The translations under genes were made by a program, and so were the position numbers. From positions 1 to 64,000 of the forward strand of contig JBDUCV010000003.1 of assembly GCA_040003255.1 (NCBI GenBank): DNA of 64,000 nucleotides, given 5' to 3'. Positions 1 to 8,529 of this stretch are shown in pieces. This DNA comes from JBDUCV01 sp040003255. Lineage in GTDB: Bacteria; Actinomycetota; Actinomycetes; Mycobacteriales; Jatrophihabitantaceae. The notes beneath the pieces were generated by a model. That model was not told the DNA's origin and did no database searches. It worked only from the letters and a program-made list of their open reading frames with translations. Each line of letters begins with the position of its first letter. Positions within the stretch are counted from its first letter, which is position 1.

Positions 1-831
1 CTGCCGCTGGTGGCTATCCGGGGCAGCGATGTCGCCCGCCGCAGGTTGCCTGCGCTGCCGGCCGGCCCGGTGCTGCCTGCGCACGGGATCCGGGTCTTGG
101 ATCTCACGCGTGTCATCGCGGGGCCGGTCGCCGGTCGGGTACTCGCCCTGCTCGGCGCTGACGTGCTGCGGGTCGACTCGCCCGCGCTACCGGAGATCGC
201 GGCTCAGCACCTGGACACGGGCCTCGGCAAGCGGTCGACCCTGCTCGACCTCGGCGATGCTTTTGATCGGGGCGCCTTCGACGCATTGCTCGCCGGCGCG
301 GACGTGCTGATCACCGGCTACCGCCCGGGTGCGCTGGACAGGATGGGGCTGAGCGACCAAGAGGTGCACGCCCGCTGCCCGGGGCTTGTCACCGCCTCGT
401 TGAGCGCGTGGGGCGATGTTGGCCCATGGCGCGAGCGACGTGGCTTCGACAGCCTCGTGCAGGCGGCGACTGGCATCGCCCGCATCGAGGCGGGCGGTAC
501 CCGCGAGCCCAGCGCCCTGCCGGCGCAGGCCCTGGACCACGCGACCGGCTACTTGCTCGCTGCGGCGGTCCTACGTGGCCTGTCCGCGGAGCGCGGCACC
601 CGGATCTCGGCCTCGCTCGCCCGGACGGCACAGTGGCTGATCGCCGCCGGACCGGCTGAATCGTCCTGCGACGGCGCGGGCGAACTCGATCTCGCCCAGT
701 GGCTGGTAAGACGGCGCAGCCCGCAGGGCTGGCTGACCCACGCAGCGCCTCCGTTCGTGTTGACCGGGGGGCCGCGGACCTGGGCCAGCCCGCCAGTAGC
801 CTGGGGCAGCAGTCTGCCGATCTGGGGCTAG
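1..831 (+). CDS. CoA-transferase family III protein, 5' partial
   Basis: The frame is open from base 1, so the gene starts upstream; the GTG at 10 is probably internal. The segment VLDLTRVIAGPVAGRVLALL followed by LGADVLRVDSP is the conserved N-terminal nucleotide-binding region of CaiB/BaiF (family III) CoA-transferases. These move CoA between carboxylic acids through an aspartyl-CoA intermediate. The later GYRPGALDRMGL and QAATGIARIEAGG stretches also fit the family. Full members are about 380-400 aa, so roughly the first 100 residues may lie outside the window. The substrate cannot be told. A strong inverted repeat follows the stop. Confidence 0.8.
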   Translation: MPLVAIRGSDVARRRLPALPAGPVLPAHGIRVLDLTRVIAGPVAGRVLALLGADVLRVDSPALPEIAAQHLDTGLGKRSTLLDLGDAFDRGAFDALLAGADVLITGYRPGALDRMGLSDQEVHARCPGLVTASLSAWGDVGPWRERRGFDSLVQAATGIARIEAGGTREPSALPAQALDHATGYLLAAAVLRGLSAERGTRISASLARTAQWLIAAGPAESSCDGAGELDLAQWLVRRRSPQGWLTHAAPPFVLTGGPRTWASPPVAWGSSLPIWG

Positions 832-867
832 CCGAACCGGGCTCATCCTTCGCATTTGCCCCGTCCT

Positions 868-896
868 GACACGCTGTGCGGGCCCCGCAGCGTGTC
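868..896 (+). terminator. Inverted repeat after the CoA-transferase gene, likely terminator
   Basis: GACACGCTG pairs with CAGCGTGTC, extended by CGGG/CCCG around a two-base bulge. It lies 37 bp after the CoA-transferase stop and has no T-tract, as is common for high-GC actinobacterial terminators. Confidence 0.5.
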
Positions 897-1108
897 ACCG
901 CGGGGCAAAGGCGGGGTGGCGGTGGGCTGCGGCACACCGGGTGCGGGCCGGGATCACGAGCGGGCTGAATCCGTTCGCTCACCGCGAAACGAACCCAGTG
1001 GTAAGGCGCCTGGGGCATGCCGCGGCCAGCCTGCTGGTTGTATGGGTCGTGACAAGCGACCATGAAGTTCTCTCAACGCAGAGCTTGAATGAACGGGAAG
1101 AGGGTGTC

Positions 1109-1324
1109 TTGACCTCGACATTGACCACCAGTCCGCTGACTGCCGCAGACCGGTGCGACCGCTGCGGGGCTCAGGCCTACGTGCGAGTCACGATGCTCTC
1201 CGGCTCGCAGCTTTACTTCTGCGTGCACCACGCTCGGGAGTACGAACCGGGCCTGCGCGCGCTTGCTGCAAGCATTGACGATGAGTCGCAGCGGTTGTCC
1301 GAGCTGACGGCTGCAGCTGAATAA
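1109..1324 (+). CDS. DUF7455 family small zinc-ribbon-like protein
   Basis: A 71-aa protein of the conserved actinobacterial family found next to the principal sigma factor gene. It has a CDRC pair (CxxC) followed by a Cys/His cluster (YFCVHHAREY), which suggests metal binding. The TTG at 1109 is chosen as start because GGAAGAGGG lies just upstream and conservation begins there; an upstream extension to 941 would add about 56 unlikely residues. Function is unknown. It is convergent with sigA and shares a palindromic terminator with it. Confidence 0.8.
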   Translation: MTSTLTTSPLTAADRCDRCGAQAYVRVTMLSGSQLYFCVHHAREYEPGLRALAASIDDESQRLSELTAAAE

Positions 1325-1341
1325 GCCCGACCTGATCCACG

Positions 1342-1370
1342 AAGGCCCTGTCCGCCGCGGACAGGGCCTT
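1342..1370. terminator. Bidirectional terminator between the DUF7455 gene and sigA
   Basis: A perfect inverted repeat with 14-bp arms (AAGGCCCTGTCCGC and its complement) separated by one base. It lies between two convergent stops. The A-run on one side and TT on the other fit a hairpin serving both strands. Confidence 0.85.
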
Positions 1371-1394
1371 CATCGGTTGGCTAACGCGTTGGGC

Positions 1395-2897
1395 TCAGTC
1401 GAGGTAGTCGCGCAGCACCTGAGACCGCGACGGGTGGCGCAGCTTGGACATGGTCTTGGACTCAATCTGGCGGATCCGTTCGCGCGTCACCCCATAGACC
1501 TGGCCGATCTCGTCCAGGGTCCGCGGCTGGCCGTCCGTGAGCCCGAAGCGCAGCTTGACCACGCCGGCCTCACGCTCGGAGAGCGTCTGCAGCACCGATT
1601 GCAGCTGGTCCTGGAGCAGCGTGAAACTGACCGCATCGACGGCGACGACGGCTTCTGAGTCTTCGATGAAGTCGCCGAGCTGGCTGTCGCCCTCGTCACC
1701 GATTGTCTGGTCGAGGCTGATCGGCTCCCGCGCGTACTGCTGGATCTCGAGCACCTTGTCGGGGGTGATATCCATTTCCTTGGCGAGTTCTTCCGGCGTC
1801 GGCTCACGGCCGAGGTCCTGCAGTAACTCCCTCTGGATGCGGCCCAGCTTGTTGATCACTTCGACCATGTGCACCGGGATACGAATAGTGCGGGCCTGGT
1901 CGGCCATCGCGCGGGTGATCGCTTGCCGGATCCACCAGGTGGCGTAGGTCGAGAACTTGTATCCCTTGGTGTAGTCGAACTTCTCCACCGCGCGGATCAG
2001 CCCGAGGTTGCCTTCCTGAATCAGGTCCAAGAAGGCCATGCCTCGCCCGGTGTAGCGCTTGGCCAACGAGACGACTAGCCGAAGATTGGCCTCGAGCAGA
2101 TGATTCTTGGCCCGCTCGCCGTCGCGCACGATCCAGCGCAAGTCCCGCTTGCCCTGCAGTGCCAGCTTCTTGCCGGACTCATCGAGTTGACGTAGCCGCT
2201 CGGCGCCGTAGAGGCCCGCTTCGATCCGCTTCGCGAGGTCGACTTCCTCCTCGGCGTTGAGCAGTGCCACCTTGCCAATCTGCTTGAGATAGGCGCGCAC
2301 GGAGTCGGCCGACGCCGTCATCTCGGCGTCCTTGCGAGCCTGGCGCAGTGCCTCGGATTCTTCCTCTTCGTCCCAGGTGAACTCAGCCGACTCGACGCCC
2401 TCGGCGCTCTCGTCGGGTGCGGCGTCGACCACCGGCACATCGACGACGCCGGCCACCTCGATCACCTCGACGATGGCGGACGTGTCGCTGGCGAGTGCGC
2501 CGTTGGCGGCCGCCTTGGCCAGCGGCTTGGTGCTTGCCTTCGCCGGGAGCTTGCCGACCGGCGCCTTGCGGGACGCCGCCTTGTCCGCGACTGCCTTGTT
2601 GGCTCCGGCCGCCGTTTTCGGTGCACCGTGCTTGGCCGGCTTACCGGGTGCCGTCATGGTTGTTGCGTTCCGAGTCGCGGTCTTTGCCGCCGACTGGATG
2701 GCCTTCGTGGTTGGTCGAGCAGCGGATTTCGCTGGCTTGGTTGCCCGCTTGGTCGGCGTAGCAGGCTGCGTGCTCACTCGCCGAGTCGCAGTGGCCGCAG
2801 CGAGCACAGTGGCGCGCGCCGATCCGCCGCGCTCCGGCCGTGATATGCGCCGCGAGGTCGGCGTCGAATCGGGTTCAGATGATGTGCGTGTGGCCAC
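1395..2897 (-). CDS. sigA: Principal RNA polymerase sigma factor (SigA/HrdB, RpoD group 1)
   Basis: A 500-aa primary sigma factor directing transcription of housekeeping genes. Residues about 1-170 form a basic, Ala/Lys/Pro-rich tail as in other actinobacterial SigA proteins. Region 1.2 begins at DSVRAYLKQIG, region 2 contains FLDLIQEGNLGLIRAVEKF and YATWWIRQAITRA, and region 4 ends with TLDEIGQVYGVTRERIRQIE. The start is GTG 2897, with GAAAGGG about 7 nt upstream. It is convergent with the DUF7455 gene and followed upstream by ppgK on the same strand, matching the mycobacterial order sigA-ppgK-suhB. Confidence 0.97.
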   Translation of the reverse strand: MATRTSSEPDSTPTSRRISRPERGGSARATVLAAATATRRVSTQPATPTKRATKPAKSAARPTTKAIQSAAKTATRNATTMTAPGKPAKHGAPKTAAGANKAVADKAASRKAPVGKLPAKASTKPLAKAAANGALASDTSAIVEVIEVAGVVDVPVVDAAPDESAEGVESAEFTWDEEEESEALRQARKDAEMTASADSVRAYLKQIGKVALLNAEEEVDLAKRIEAGLYGAERLRQLDESGKKLALQGKRDLRWIVRDGERAKNHLLEANLRLVVSLAKRYTGRGMAFLDLIQEGNLGLIRAVEKFDYTKGYKFSTYATWWIRQAITRAMADQARTIRIPVHMVEVINKLGRIQRELLQDLGREPTPEELAKEMDITPDKVLEIQQYAREPISLDQTIGDEGDSQLGDFIEDSEAVVAVDAVSFTLLQDQLQSVLQTLSEREAGVVKLRFGLTDGQPRTLDEIGQVYGVTRERIRQIESKTMSKLRHPSRSQVLRDYLD

Positions 2898-3083
2898 GAA
2901 CGCCCTTTCGCCACGGTGCTGCGCAAGCCAACGGACTGCGTCACACAGAATCGGTCCGCGGAAGCGGAGGGATGAGGTGGGCCGGCTCGCCGTCTGTGTG
3001 GTGGCTCAGGTTCGAGTCCAGTACGGGCGTAGCGTCCGCCGGTCATTGTACTGCGCGTCCAGGGATGCGCGAGTCGCAGTTCG

Positions 3084-3842
3084 CTATTCGCCGCGGCGCT
3101 CTGCGGCAGCCATGGCGGCGCCGACGATCCCCGCGTTGTTGAGCAGTTGTGCGGGCTTGACCGGGGCATGCAGGTCGAGCAGCGGAACCCATTTCTCGGC
3201 GTCCTTACTGACCCCGCCCCCGACCACGAACAGGTCGGGCGAAAACAGCCTCTCGACATGGCTGAGGTAGGCCTGCACGCGGACCGCCCACTTCTTGTAG
3301 GACATCTTGTGGGCATCTTTGACCGACGCCGCCGCCCGGGTCTCGGCATCGTGCCCATCTAGTTCGAGATGGCCGAGCTCGGTGTTGGGCACCAGCCTGC
3401 CGTCGACGAGCAGCGCACTACCGATGCCGGTGCCGAACGTCAGCAGGATCACGACGCCCGGCACCCCCTTGGCAGCACCGAAGCGGGCCTCGGCGATGCC
3501 CGCTGCATCGGCATCATTGAGCACAATGACGTCGTTACCGGTGCTCTTGGTGAAAACTGCGTCGACATCAGTTCCGATCCAGCTTGGATCGACGTTGGCG
3601 GCGGACTTCGCAACCCCGTTCTGGATCACCGCGGGAAAGGTCGCACCGACCAGCCCTGTCCATGAGGCCTGCGACAGCAACTGGGAAACGATCTCGGCGA
3701 CGGCCTCGGGAGTCGCCGGGTGCGGGGTGGCAATGCGTACCCGCGGCGTGGCGAGCTCCCCGGTGGCGGTGTGCACCAGCGCGCCCTTGATGCCGGAGCC
3801 CCCGATGTCGATACCGAAAGCCTGATCGGGTGTGCCGTCCAC
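3084..3842 (-). CDS. ppgK: Polyphosphate glucokinase
   Basis: A 252-aa ROK-fold kinase that phosphorylates glucose with inorganic polyphosphate (or ATP). FGIDIGGSGIKGALV is the N-terminal phosphate-binding loop, LLTFGTGIGSALLVDG the second, and NTELGHLELDG the sugar-binding ExGH motif. The C-terminal VVGGGVSK is the adenosine/phosphate-2 region. GTG 3842 is chosen because family similarity starts directly after it; the frame stays open to 3935, but the extra 31 residues are not family-like. It is divergent from the phosphatase gene. A ppk2 gene elsewhere in the window shows that polyphosphate is used in this organism. Confidence 0.92.
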   Translation of the reverse strand: MDGTPDQAFGIDIGGSGIKGALVHTATGELATPRVRIATPHPATPEAVAEIVSQLLSQASWTGLVGATFPAVIQNGVAKSAANVDPSWIGTDVDAVFTKSTGNDVIVLNDADAAGIAEARFGAAKGVPGVVILLTFGTGIGSALLVDGRLVPNTELGHLELDGHDAETRAAASVKDAHKMSYKKWAVRVQAYLSHVERLFSPDLFVVGGGVSKDAEKWVPLLDLHAPVKPAQLLNNAGIVGAAMAAAERRGE

Positions 3843-3934
3843 GGGTACCCCATTGCTCTCACGCCGAAGCTGCTGTCCGCCGATAACCCTATCCCGCAAC
3901 CTGCGATCCGACGGACCGCTGTTCTGCCGGAGCA

Positions 3935-4756
3935 ATGTGCTGGGATGACCCAGTGGACAACGATCCCGTCGACCGTGAGCTTGCCGAGTTGGCGATCGAA
4001 TTGGCCCTCGGCGCGGGAGAGCTCGCCCGGCATCGACGTGAATCCGGATTCGACATCAGCGCAAAGAGCACGCCGACCGACCTGGTCACCGCGGTGGATC
4101 GCGACGTCGAGGCGTGGCTGACCGCTCAGCTCGGCCGCCGTCGTCCCGACGACGCGATCCTGGGGGAGGAGGGCGCCGGCCGACCGGGATCCTCGAATGT
4201 GCGCTGGGTTCTCGACCCCATCGACGGCACGGTCAACTTCGTCCTCGGCTTGCCCTCTTGGGCTGTGTCCGTCGCGGCGGAACGAGAGGGAGTGGTCGTC
4301 GCGGGTTGCGTGTACAACCCTGCCTCGCGCGAGTTGTTCCGAGCTGAACGAGGCCGCGGAGCGTTCTTAGGGGACGTTCGCCTCGCTGGGCCTCGGACCG
4401 TGCCGCTGGAGCGGTCGGTGGTCGGTACCGGCTTCAGCTACGACGCGGACCTCCGCGCGCGGCAGGGAGCCGTGGTGGCGGCTTTGCTGCCGAAGGTGGC
4501 CGACATCCGACGGATCGGATCTGCAGCACTCGACCTGTGCGCCGTCGCGTCGGGTCGTTTGGACGCCTACTACGAGACGGGACTACAACCCTGGGACCGC
4601 GCCGCCGGGCTGCTCATCGCGACCGAGGCGGGTGGTGCGGCATCCGGCTGGCGGGGAGCTGGACCGGACGACCAACTGACCGCGGTTTGTCATCCGGCCA
4701 TCGCCAGCGAGTTCATCGCCCTGCTCGAAGAGCTGGGTGCGGCCAGCGTCGGTTGA
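3935..4756 (+). CDS. suhB: Inositol monophosphatase family protein (SuhB-like)
   Basis: A 273-aa Mg2+-dependent phosphatase that hydrolyses inositol phosphates; in mycothiol and phosphatidylinositol producers this step supplies myo-inositol. Metal and substrate motifs are present: EEGAG near residue 78, then WVLDPIDGTVNFVLGLPSW, and WDRAAGLLIATEAGG near the C-terminus. The start is uncertain: ATG 3935 has GGAG only 3 nt away, and GTG 3953 is an alternative. It is divergent from ppgK, as in M. tuberculosis. Confidence 0.92.
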   Translation: MCWDDPVDNDPVDRELAELAIELALGAGELARHRRESGFDISAKSTPTDLVTAVDRDVEAWLTAQLGRRRPDDAILGEEGAGRPGSSNVRWVLDPIDGTVNFVLGLPSWAVSVAAEREGVVVAGCVYNPASRELFRAERGRGAFLGDVRLAGPRTVPLERSVVGTGFSYDADLRARQGAVVAALLPKVADIRRIGSAALDLCAVASGRLDAYYETGLQPWDRAAGLLIATEAGGAASGWRGAGPDDQLTAVCHPAIASEFIALLEELGAASVG

Positions 4757-4777
4757 GCCGTGAGCAGGTGGGCGCAC

Positions 4778-5365
4778 TCAGCAGTGGGCGGAGGACGACT
4801 TCGACGCAGAAGCCGATGATGCCCGAGGGGTCGGACCGTGCGCGAGGTTGACCGGCTTGGCCGGGACCTGGCTGACGTGTGCTGCCGCTATCGCCTGCTT
4901 CACCACGGGAGCGCCGGCGACGCCGGTGAATTTCGCGCCTAGGGAGACGATCACGCCCGTGTCGGACCGTTGCACGGGGACCAGGCTGGACCCGGGGAAG
5001 TAGAAGGACACCAACGTTGCGGCCGCCTTAGCCCTCGGGCCGTAGCGGATCTCGGCGACACCGTTCACCAATCCGGACGGGTCGTTGTCGTATGCGGGGT
5101 TGGGAAACCCGAGCTTCTTCAGCGACTCGCTCGTCGCCCGGGCCAGGCCGTTGCGCTGGGTCGAGTTCAAGACGGTTACCGGCACGCCCGCAGGTTGCGG
5201 GACCAGGGTCACTGACGCGATCGGCGGGCAGCTGGGGGCTGCGGTAGCGGGCTGATCATTGCCCGTGCGGTGGATGACACGCCACCAGACCAGCCCGGTC
5301 AGCAGCGAGAGAGCGAGCAGGAACACCAGCGCTGGCAGCGGACGCCGCGCAGATGCTCGAGCCAC
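4778..5365 (-). CDS. LytR C-terminal domain protein, membrane anchored
   Basis: A 195-aa protein with one N-terminal membrane segment (LPALVFLLALSLLTGLVWWR) and an extracytoplasmic LytR_C domain (VTVLNSTQRNGLARATSESL through LVPVQRSDTGVIVSLGAKF). The C-terminal tail is Ala/Ser-rich. LytR_C domains usually accompany LCP wall-polymer ligases, but none is attached here. GTG 5365 has AGGAGG 7 nt upstream. The orthologue sits at the same place in mycobacteria. The molecular role is not established. Confidence 0.85.
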   Translation of the reverse strand: MARASARRPLPALVFLLALSLLTGLVWWRVIHRTGNDQPATAAPSCPPIASVTLVPQPAGVPVTVLNSTQRNGLARATSESLKKLGFPNPAYDNDPSGLVNGVAEIRYGPRAKAAATLVSFYFPGSSLVPVQRSDTGVIVSLGAKFTGVAGAPVVKQAIAAAHVSQVPAKPVNLAHGPTPRASSASASKSSSAHC

Positions 5366-5720
5366 GAGTGGCCTCCTGACGGGCGCGCAAGGCAGGGCAA
5401 TCGACCGGGTGAAGTCGAATCAGAGCTTAGCTCGCGACGCGCCGGGAATGCGGAGGCGTGCCTGTCGGTTCCAGGCGTACATGGAGGGTGTACGGTTCCG
5501 CGGCTGACGCTCGCGCGACCAGATCGCGTACTAGCGGCGCCAGCTGACCGCCATGACGCGGTTACTCATCTGGCACGGCGGCAACATCCGTACAGCGGGC
5601 ACAAAACGCTCGGCCGATACGTTGCACCCGCGCGTCACCCGGCGCAATACCGCCCAAGGTGACGAAGAGTTCAACACGATCTACCATTTTGCGGCGATGC
5701 GATCAAGGAGTTGAAGGCCG
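5366..5720. other. Intergenic region between the divergent LytR_C and DUF4193 genes
   Basis: 355 bp without a credible gene. Near the right end, TACCAT (5680-5685) with GGTGAC 18 bp upstream is a possible promoter for the DUF4193 gene, and AAGGAG lies about 10 nt before its ATG. No tRNA or strong hairpin was found. Confidence 0.5.
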
Positions 5721-6029
5721 ATGGCGACCGATTACGACGCCCCACGCCGCGGCGATGTCGACGAAATGAGCGAGGACTCGCTCGAGGAGTTGAAGGCGCG
5801 GCGCGCCGAGGCCCAGTCCGGATCGATCGACGTCGACGAGACCGAGCTAGCCGAGACGCTCGAACTTCCCGGGGCTGACCTGTCCAGCTTGTCCGGCGAA
5901 GAGCTCACCGTGCGGGTGCTACCGAAGCAGGATGACGAGTTCACCTGCTCGAGCTGCTTCCTCGTTCACCACCGAAGCCGGCTGGCCCGGGAGAAGAACG
6001 GGCAATACATCTGCCGGGATTGCGCCTGA
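5721..6029 (+). CDS. DUF4193 domain protein
   Basis: A 102-aa acidic protein of a strongly conserved actinobacterial family. The N-terminal half is rich in Asp/Glu (EDSLEELKARRAEAQ). The C-terminal half holds a CSSC...CRDC pair of CxxC knuckles about 28 residues apart, a likely zinc ribbon. AAGGAG lies about 10 nt before the ATG. The biochemical role is unknown; a role linked to transcription is only suggested by the zinc ribbon and acidic region. Confidence 0.88.
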   Translation: MATDYDAPRRGDVDEMSEDSLEELKARRAEAQSGSIDVDETELAETLELPGADLSSLSGEELTVRVLPKQDDEFTCSSCFLVHHRSRLAREKNGQYICRDCA

Positions 6030-6058
6030 CAGCATCTGGGTGAGAACGTGCGCGGTTG

Positions 6059-6808
6059 CTACAGCCCACCACGCAGTGTCAGCCCGCCGTCGAGCAGCAG
6101 CGTCTGCCCAGTGATCCAGCTCGCGTCCGTCGAGGCCAAGAAGGCCACGGCGGACGCGATGTCGTTCGGATCTCCGAGGCGGCCCAGCGGGTAGGACTGT
6201 GCGACTTGCTGCTCGCGACCCTCGAAGAGCGCCGACGCAAACCGGGTCTTGACGATCGCCGGAGCAACCGCATTGACGCGCACGTCGGGGCTTAGCTCGG
6301 CCGCGAGCTGCCGGGTCAGGCCGATGAGGGCCGACTTGCTCACGCCGTAGTAGCCGATACCGGGCGACGGGTAGATGCCTGCGATCGAGGCGATGTTGAC
6401 GATGGCGCCGCCGGCGCCGAGGCCATGGCCGAGTGCCCGCTTGACCCAGGACAGCGCGGAGAACACGTTGACGTCCATGATCTTGCGGGCGGCCGACTCG
6501 TCGAGCTCTCGGAGCGGACCGAACGCCGGATTGATGCCCGTGTTGTTCACGAGGACGTCCAGCCGCCCGAACGCGGCCACTGTCGCCGCGACCGCCGCGC
6601 CTTGGTGCTCGCCGTCGTCACCGCGTCCGGCAACCCCGATGGCGTGATCCCGTCCGCCAAGTGACGTGACGGCCGCCTCGAGCGGCTCGGGCTTGCGGGC
6701 GGTGATGCACACCCGGGCTCCTTCGTCGACGAGCCGCCGGGCCGTGGCCAGCCCGATGCCGCGGCTGGCGCCGGTGACGATCGCGACCTTGTCCTGGAAG
6801 CGCTGCAC
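6059..6808 (-). CDS. SDR family oxidoreductase
   Basis: A 249-aa classical short-chain dehydrogenase/reductase using NAD(P)H. TGASRGIGLA is the cofactor-binding glycine motif, NNTGIN the structural motif (usually NNAG), IASIAG carries the catalytic Ser, and YYGVSKSAL the catalytic Tyr and Lys. The substrate is unknown; the family resembles FabG-type and 2-deoxygluconate dehydrogenases. GTG 6808 lies 6 nt after a TAGCCT -10 element, so the transcript is probably leaderless. The -10 overlaps the stop codon of the upstream DUF3093 gene. Confidence 0.9.
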   Translation of the reverse strand: MQRFQDKVAIVTGASRGIGLATARRLVDEGARVCITARKPEPLEAAVTSLGGRDHAIGVAGRGDDGEHQGAAVAATVAAFGRLDVLVNNTGINPAFGPLRELDESAARKIMDVNVFSALSWVKRALGHGLGAGGAIVNIASIAGIYPSPGIGYYGVSKSALIGLTRQLAAELSPDVRVNAVAPAIVKTRFASALFEGREQQVAQSYPLGRLGDPNDIASAVAFLASTDASWITGQTLLLDGGLTLRGGL

Positions 6809-6814
6809 GCGGGC

Positions 6815-6820
6815 AGGCTA
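6815..6820 (-). promoter_or_regulatory. -10 element TAGCCT, leaderless start of SDR gene
   Basis: TAGCCT lies 6 nt before GTG 6808. Its TAG is also the stop codon of the DUF3093 gene. Confidence 0.55.
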
Positions 6821-7306
6821 CCGGCCGGTTCGCAGCGCGCCGACAACCTGTTCCGGATGCCGGCTGCTGATTACCCAGTACGGGGTCGGGTCGTCCGCGT
6901 CGTCAAGCAAGATCTGTACGCCGGGCCCGATCCACGGACGGACGGACACGAATGCAGCGGGATCGCCCTCACGCCCGACGACGCGGCGCAAGGTGCGCGA
7001 ATCGAGCGCGATTGCGCGGCTCACATAGCGCAGTGGCAGGTGCGCGCCGCGGACGTGCAGCTCGCCGTCGCGCACTGAAAGCTCACTACGGCTCAGCGAC
7101 CATACGATGATCACCGAGAACGGCAGCAGCACGCCGAACGGGATCCAGTCGGTGAGCGGCAGGCCGCCGACGTGGAACTCCGCGGCGAGCAGCGCGGCAA
7201 TCGCGACAGCGACCGGGTACCACCACCACGGGACGCGGAGCCGTTCGCGATAGACGATGCCCGTGACCGGACGCGCCGTATCTGCCGGGTCGATGGGTTG
7301 GCTCAC
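6818..7306 (-). CDS. DUF3093 family membrane protein
   Basis: A 162-aa protein with two N-terminal membrane helices (WWWYPVAVAIAALLAAEF and WIPFGVLLPFSVIIVWSL) followed by a soluble PH-like beta domain ending in PYWVISSRHPEQVVGALR. DUF3093 is conserved next to dut in actinobacteria; its function is unknown. GTG 7306 is chosen over an open extension to 7504 because TACCCT sits 7 nt upstream and family similarity begins there. It is divergent from dut. Confidence 0.85.
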   Translation of the reverse strand: MSQPIDPADTARPVTGIVYRERLRVPWWWYPVAVAIAALLAAEFHVGGLPLTDWIPFGVLLPFSVIIVWSLSRSELSVRDGELHVRGAHLPLRYVSRAIALDSRTLRRVVGREGDPAAFVSVRPWIGPGVQILLDDADDPTPYWVISSRHPEQVVGALRTGR

Positions 7307-7313
7307 CCGGTCG

Positions 7314-7319
7314 AGGGTA
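7314..7319 (-). promoter_or_regulatory. -10 element TACCCT, leaderless start of DUF3093 gene
   Basis: TACCCT lies 7 nt before GTG 7306, facing away from the dut promoter 24 bp distant. Confidence 0.55.
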
Positions 7320-7342
7320 GCCGCGGCCGATCCCGGTGGCGG

Positions 7343-7348
7343 TAGATT
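7343..7348 (+). promoter_or_regulatory. -10 element TAGATT, leaderless start of dut
   Basis: TAGATT lies 8 nt before GTG 7357 and supports that start rather than GTG 7336, which would be upstream of it. Confidence 0.55.
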
Positions 7349-7356
7349 TGCCCGCC

Positions 7357-7857
7357 GTGACCACCGCGCGGACAGCCCACGCAGCTGATGCCGGCGTGGC
7401 GGTGCAGGTATGCCGCCTGGACCCCGGGGTTGAGCTGCCGGTGTATGCGCTTGAGGGTGACGCCGGAGCCGACCTAGCGACCGCGGTCGACGTGGTCCTG
7501 GCACCGGGCGAGCGTGCGGTACTCCCGACTGGTCTGGCGATCGCGTTGCCTGCCGGATATGCCGCCTTCGTGCACCCGCGCTCCGGCCTGGCCGCCCGCT
7601 CAGGGCTTGGCCTGGTCAACGCACCCGGCACGATCGACGCCGGCTACCGCGGCGAGATAAAGATCGTGGCGGTCAACCACGATCCGGTGACGCCGATCGT
7701 GCTGCACCGCGGCGACCGAGTGGCCCAGCTCGTCGTTCAACGCGTGGAGCGTGCCCAGTTCAACGAAGTCGCCGACCTGCCGCCGGCCGATCGGGGCGAG
7801 GCTGGGCACGGCTCAACCGGCGGGGTACGGGCGTACATCGAGGGGGACCGATCCTGA
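7357..7857 (+). CDS. dut: dUTP diphosphatase
   Basis: A 166-aa trimeric dUTPase that hydrolyses dUTP to dUMP and pyrophosphate, limiting uracil in DNA and feeding dTMP synthesis. All five motifs are visible: DAGADLATA, HPRSGLAARSGLGL, NAPGTIDAGYRGEIK, RGDRVAQLVVQ, and a C-terminal glycine-rich GEAGHGSTGG. The His in motif 5 in place of the usual aromatic residue also occurs in mycobacterial Dut. The stop overlaps the DUF3710 start by one base (TGATG), which indicates translational coupling. Confidence 0.95.
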   Translation: MTTARTAHAADAGVAVQVCRLDPGVELPVYALEGDAGADLATAVDVVLAPGERAVLPTGLAIALPAGYAAFVHPRSGLAARSGLGLVNAPGTIDAGYRGEIKIVAVNHDPVTPIVLHRGDRVAQLVVQRVERAQFNEVADLPPADRGEAGHGSTGGVRAYIEGDRS

Positions 7858-8501
7858 TGGCATTGCGCCGCAAACAGAAACGCACCGAGCGGTCCAAGCT
7901 AGACGCCACCCCGCCCTGGGAAGTTCGCCATCGCGAAGAGCCCGAGGTCACCGACGGACCGTTCGACGTGCGTGACGAACCCGCCGACACGCTGACTCGT
8001 ATCGATCTCGGCGCGCTGCGGGTACCGGTCATGTCCGACGTCGACGTCCGCCTCGATCTCAACGAGGCTCAGCAGATTGTCTCGGTGACGCTGGCGAATC
8101 CCAACGGGCAGATGCAGCTCGGCGTGTTCGCCGCGCCGCGCAGCGACGGAATCTGGGACGAGGTCCGCGCCGAGATTGCCGAGTCACTGGCAGCCCAGCG
8201 CGGGTCGGGCAAGGACCGCGAGGGGGGCCCGTTCGGCACCGAATTGGTAGGTCGACTGCCTGGCGAAGGCGGTGAAGTCCCGGTGCGGTTCGTTGGCGTC
8301 GACGGTCCGCGGTGGTTCCTGCGGGCGATGTTCCTCGGACCTGTGGCCCTGGACGAGCAGACCGCCGCACCATTCGAGGCCGCGTTGCGCAACGTGGTAG
8401 TGGTGCGCGGCAGCGATCCGCTGCCCGTACGGGAGCCGGTGCCCCTGACCATGCCGACCGAACTGCAGCCCGGAGCGGGGGACGGCGCGGGGCAGGTCTG
8501 A
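7857..8501 (+). CDS. DUF3710 family protein
   Basis: A 214-aa soluble protein of a conserved actinobacterial family encoded directly after dut. The N-terminus is basic and charged (ALRRKQKRTERSK). The core contains RIDLGALRVP and GPRWFLRAMFLGP, typical of DUF3710. No catalytic motif is visible and the function is unknown. It is in an apparent operon with dut, and the OB-fold and DUF3159 genes follow. Confidence 0.88.
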   Translation: MALRRKQKRTERSKLDATPPWEVRHREEPEVTDGPFDVRDEPADTLTRIDLGALRVPVMSDVDVRLDLNEAQQIVSVTLANPNGQMQLGVFAAPRSDGIWDEVRAEIAESLAAQRGSGKDREGGPFGTELVGRLPGEGGEVPVRFVGVDGPRWFLRAMFLGPVALDEQTAAPFEAALRNVVVVRGSDPLPVREPVPLTMPTELQPGAGDGAGQV

Positions 8502-8517
8502 TCTGGCCCGCGCCGGT

Positions 8518-8523
8518 TACCCT
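8518..8523 (+). promoter_or_regulatory. -10 element TACCCT, leaderless start of OB-fold gene
   Basis: TACCCT lies 6 nt before GTG 8530, giving this gene its own promoter after the DUF3710 stop. Confidence 0.5.
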
Positions 8524-8529
8524 GGACTC

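Noticed and set aside
3000..3040. tRNA T-loop-like GGTTCGAGTCC upstream of sigA
   Set aside because: No paired T-stem, anticodon arm or acceptor stem could be built around it; judged chance.
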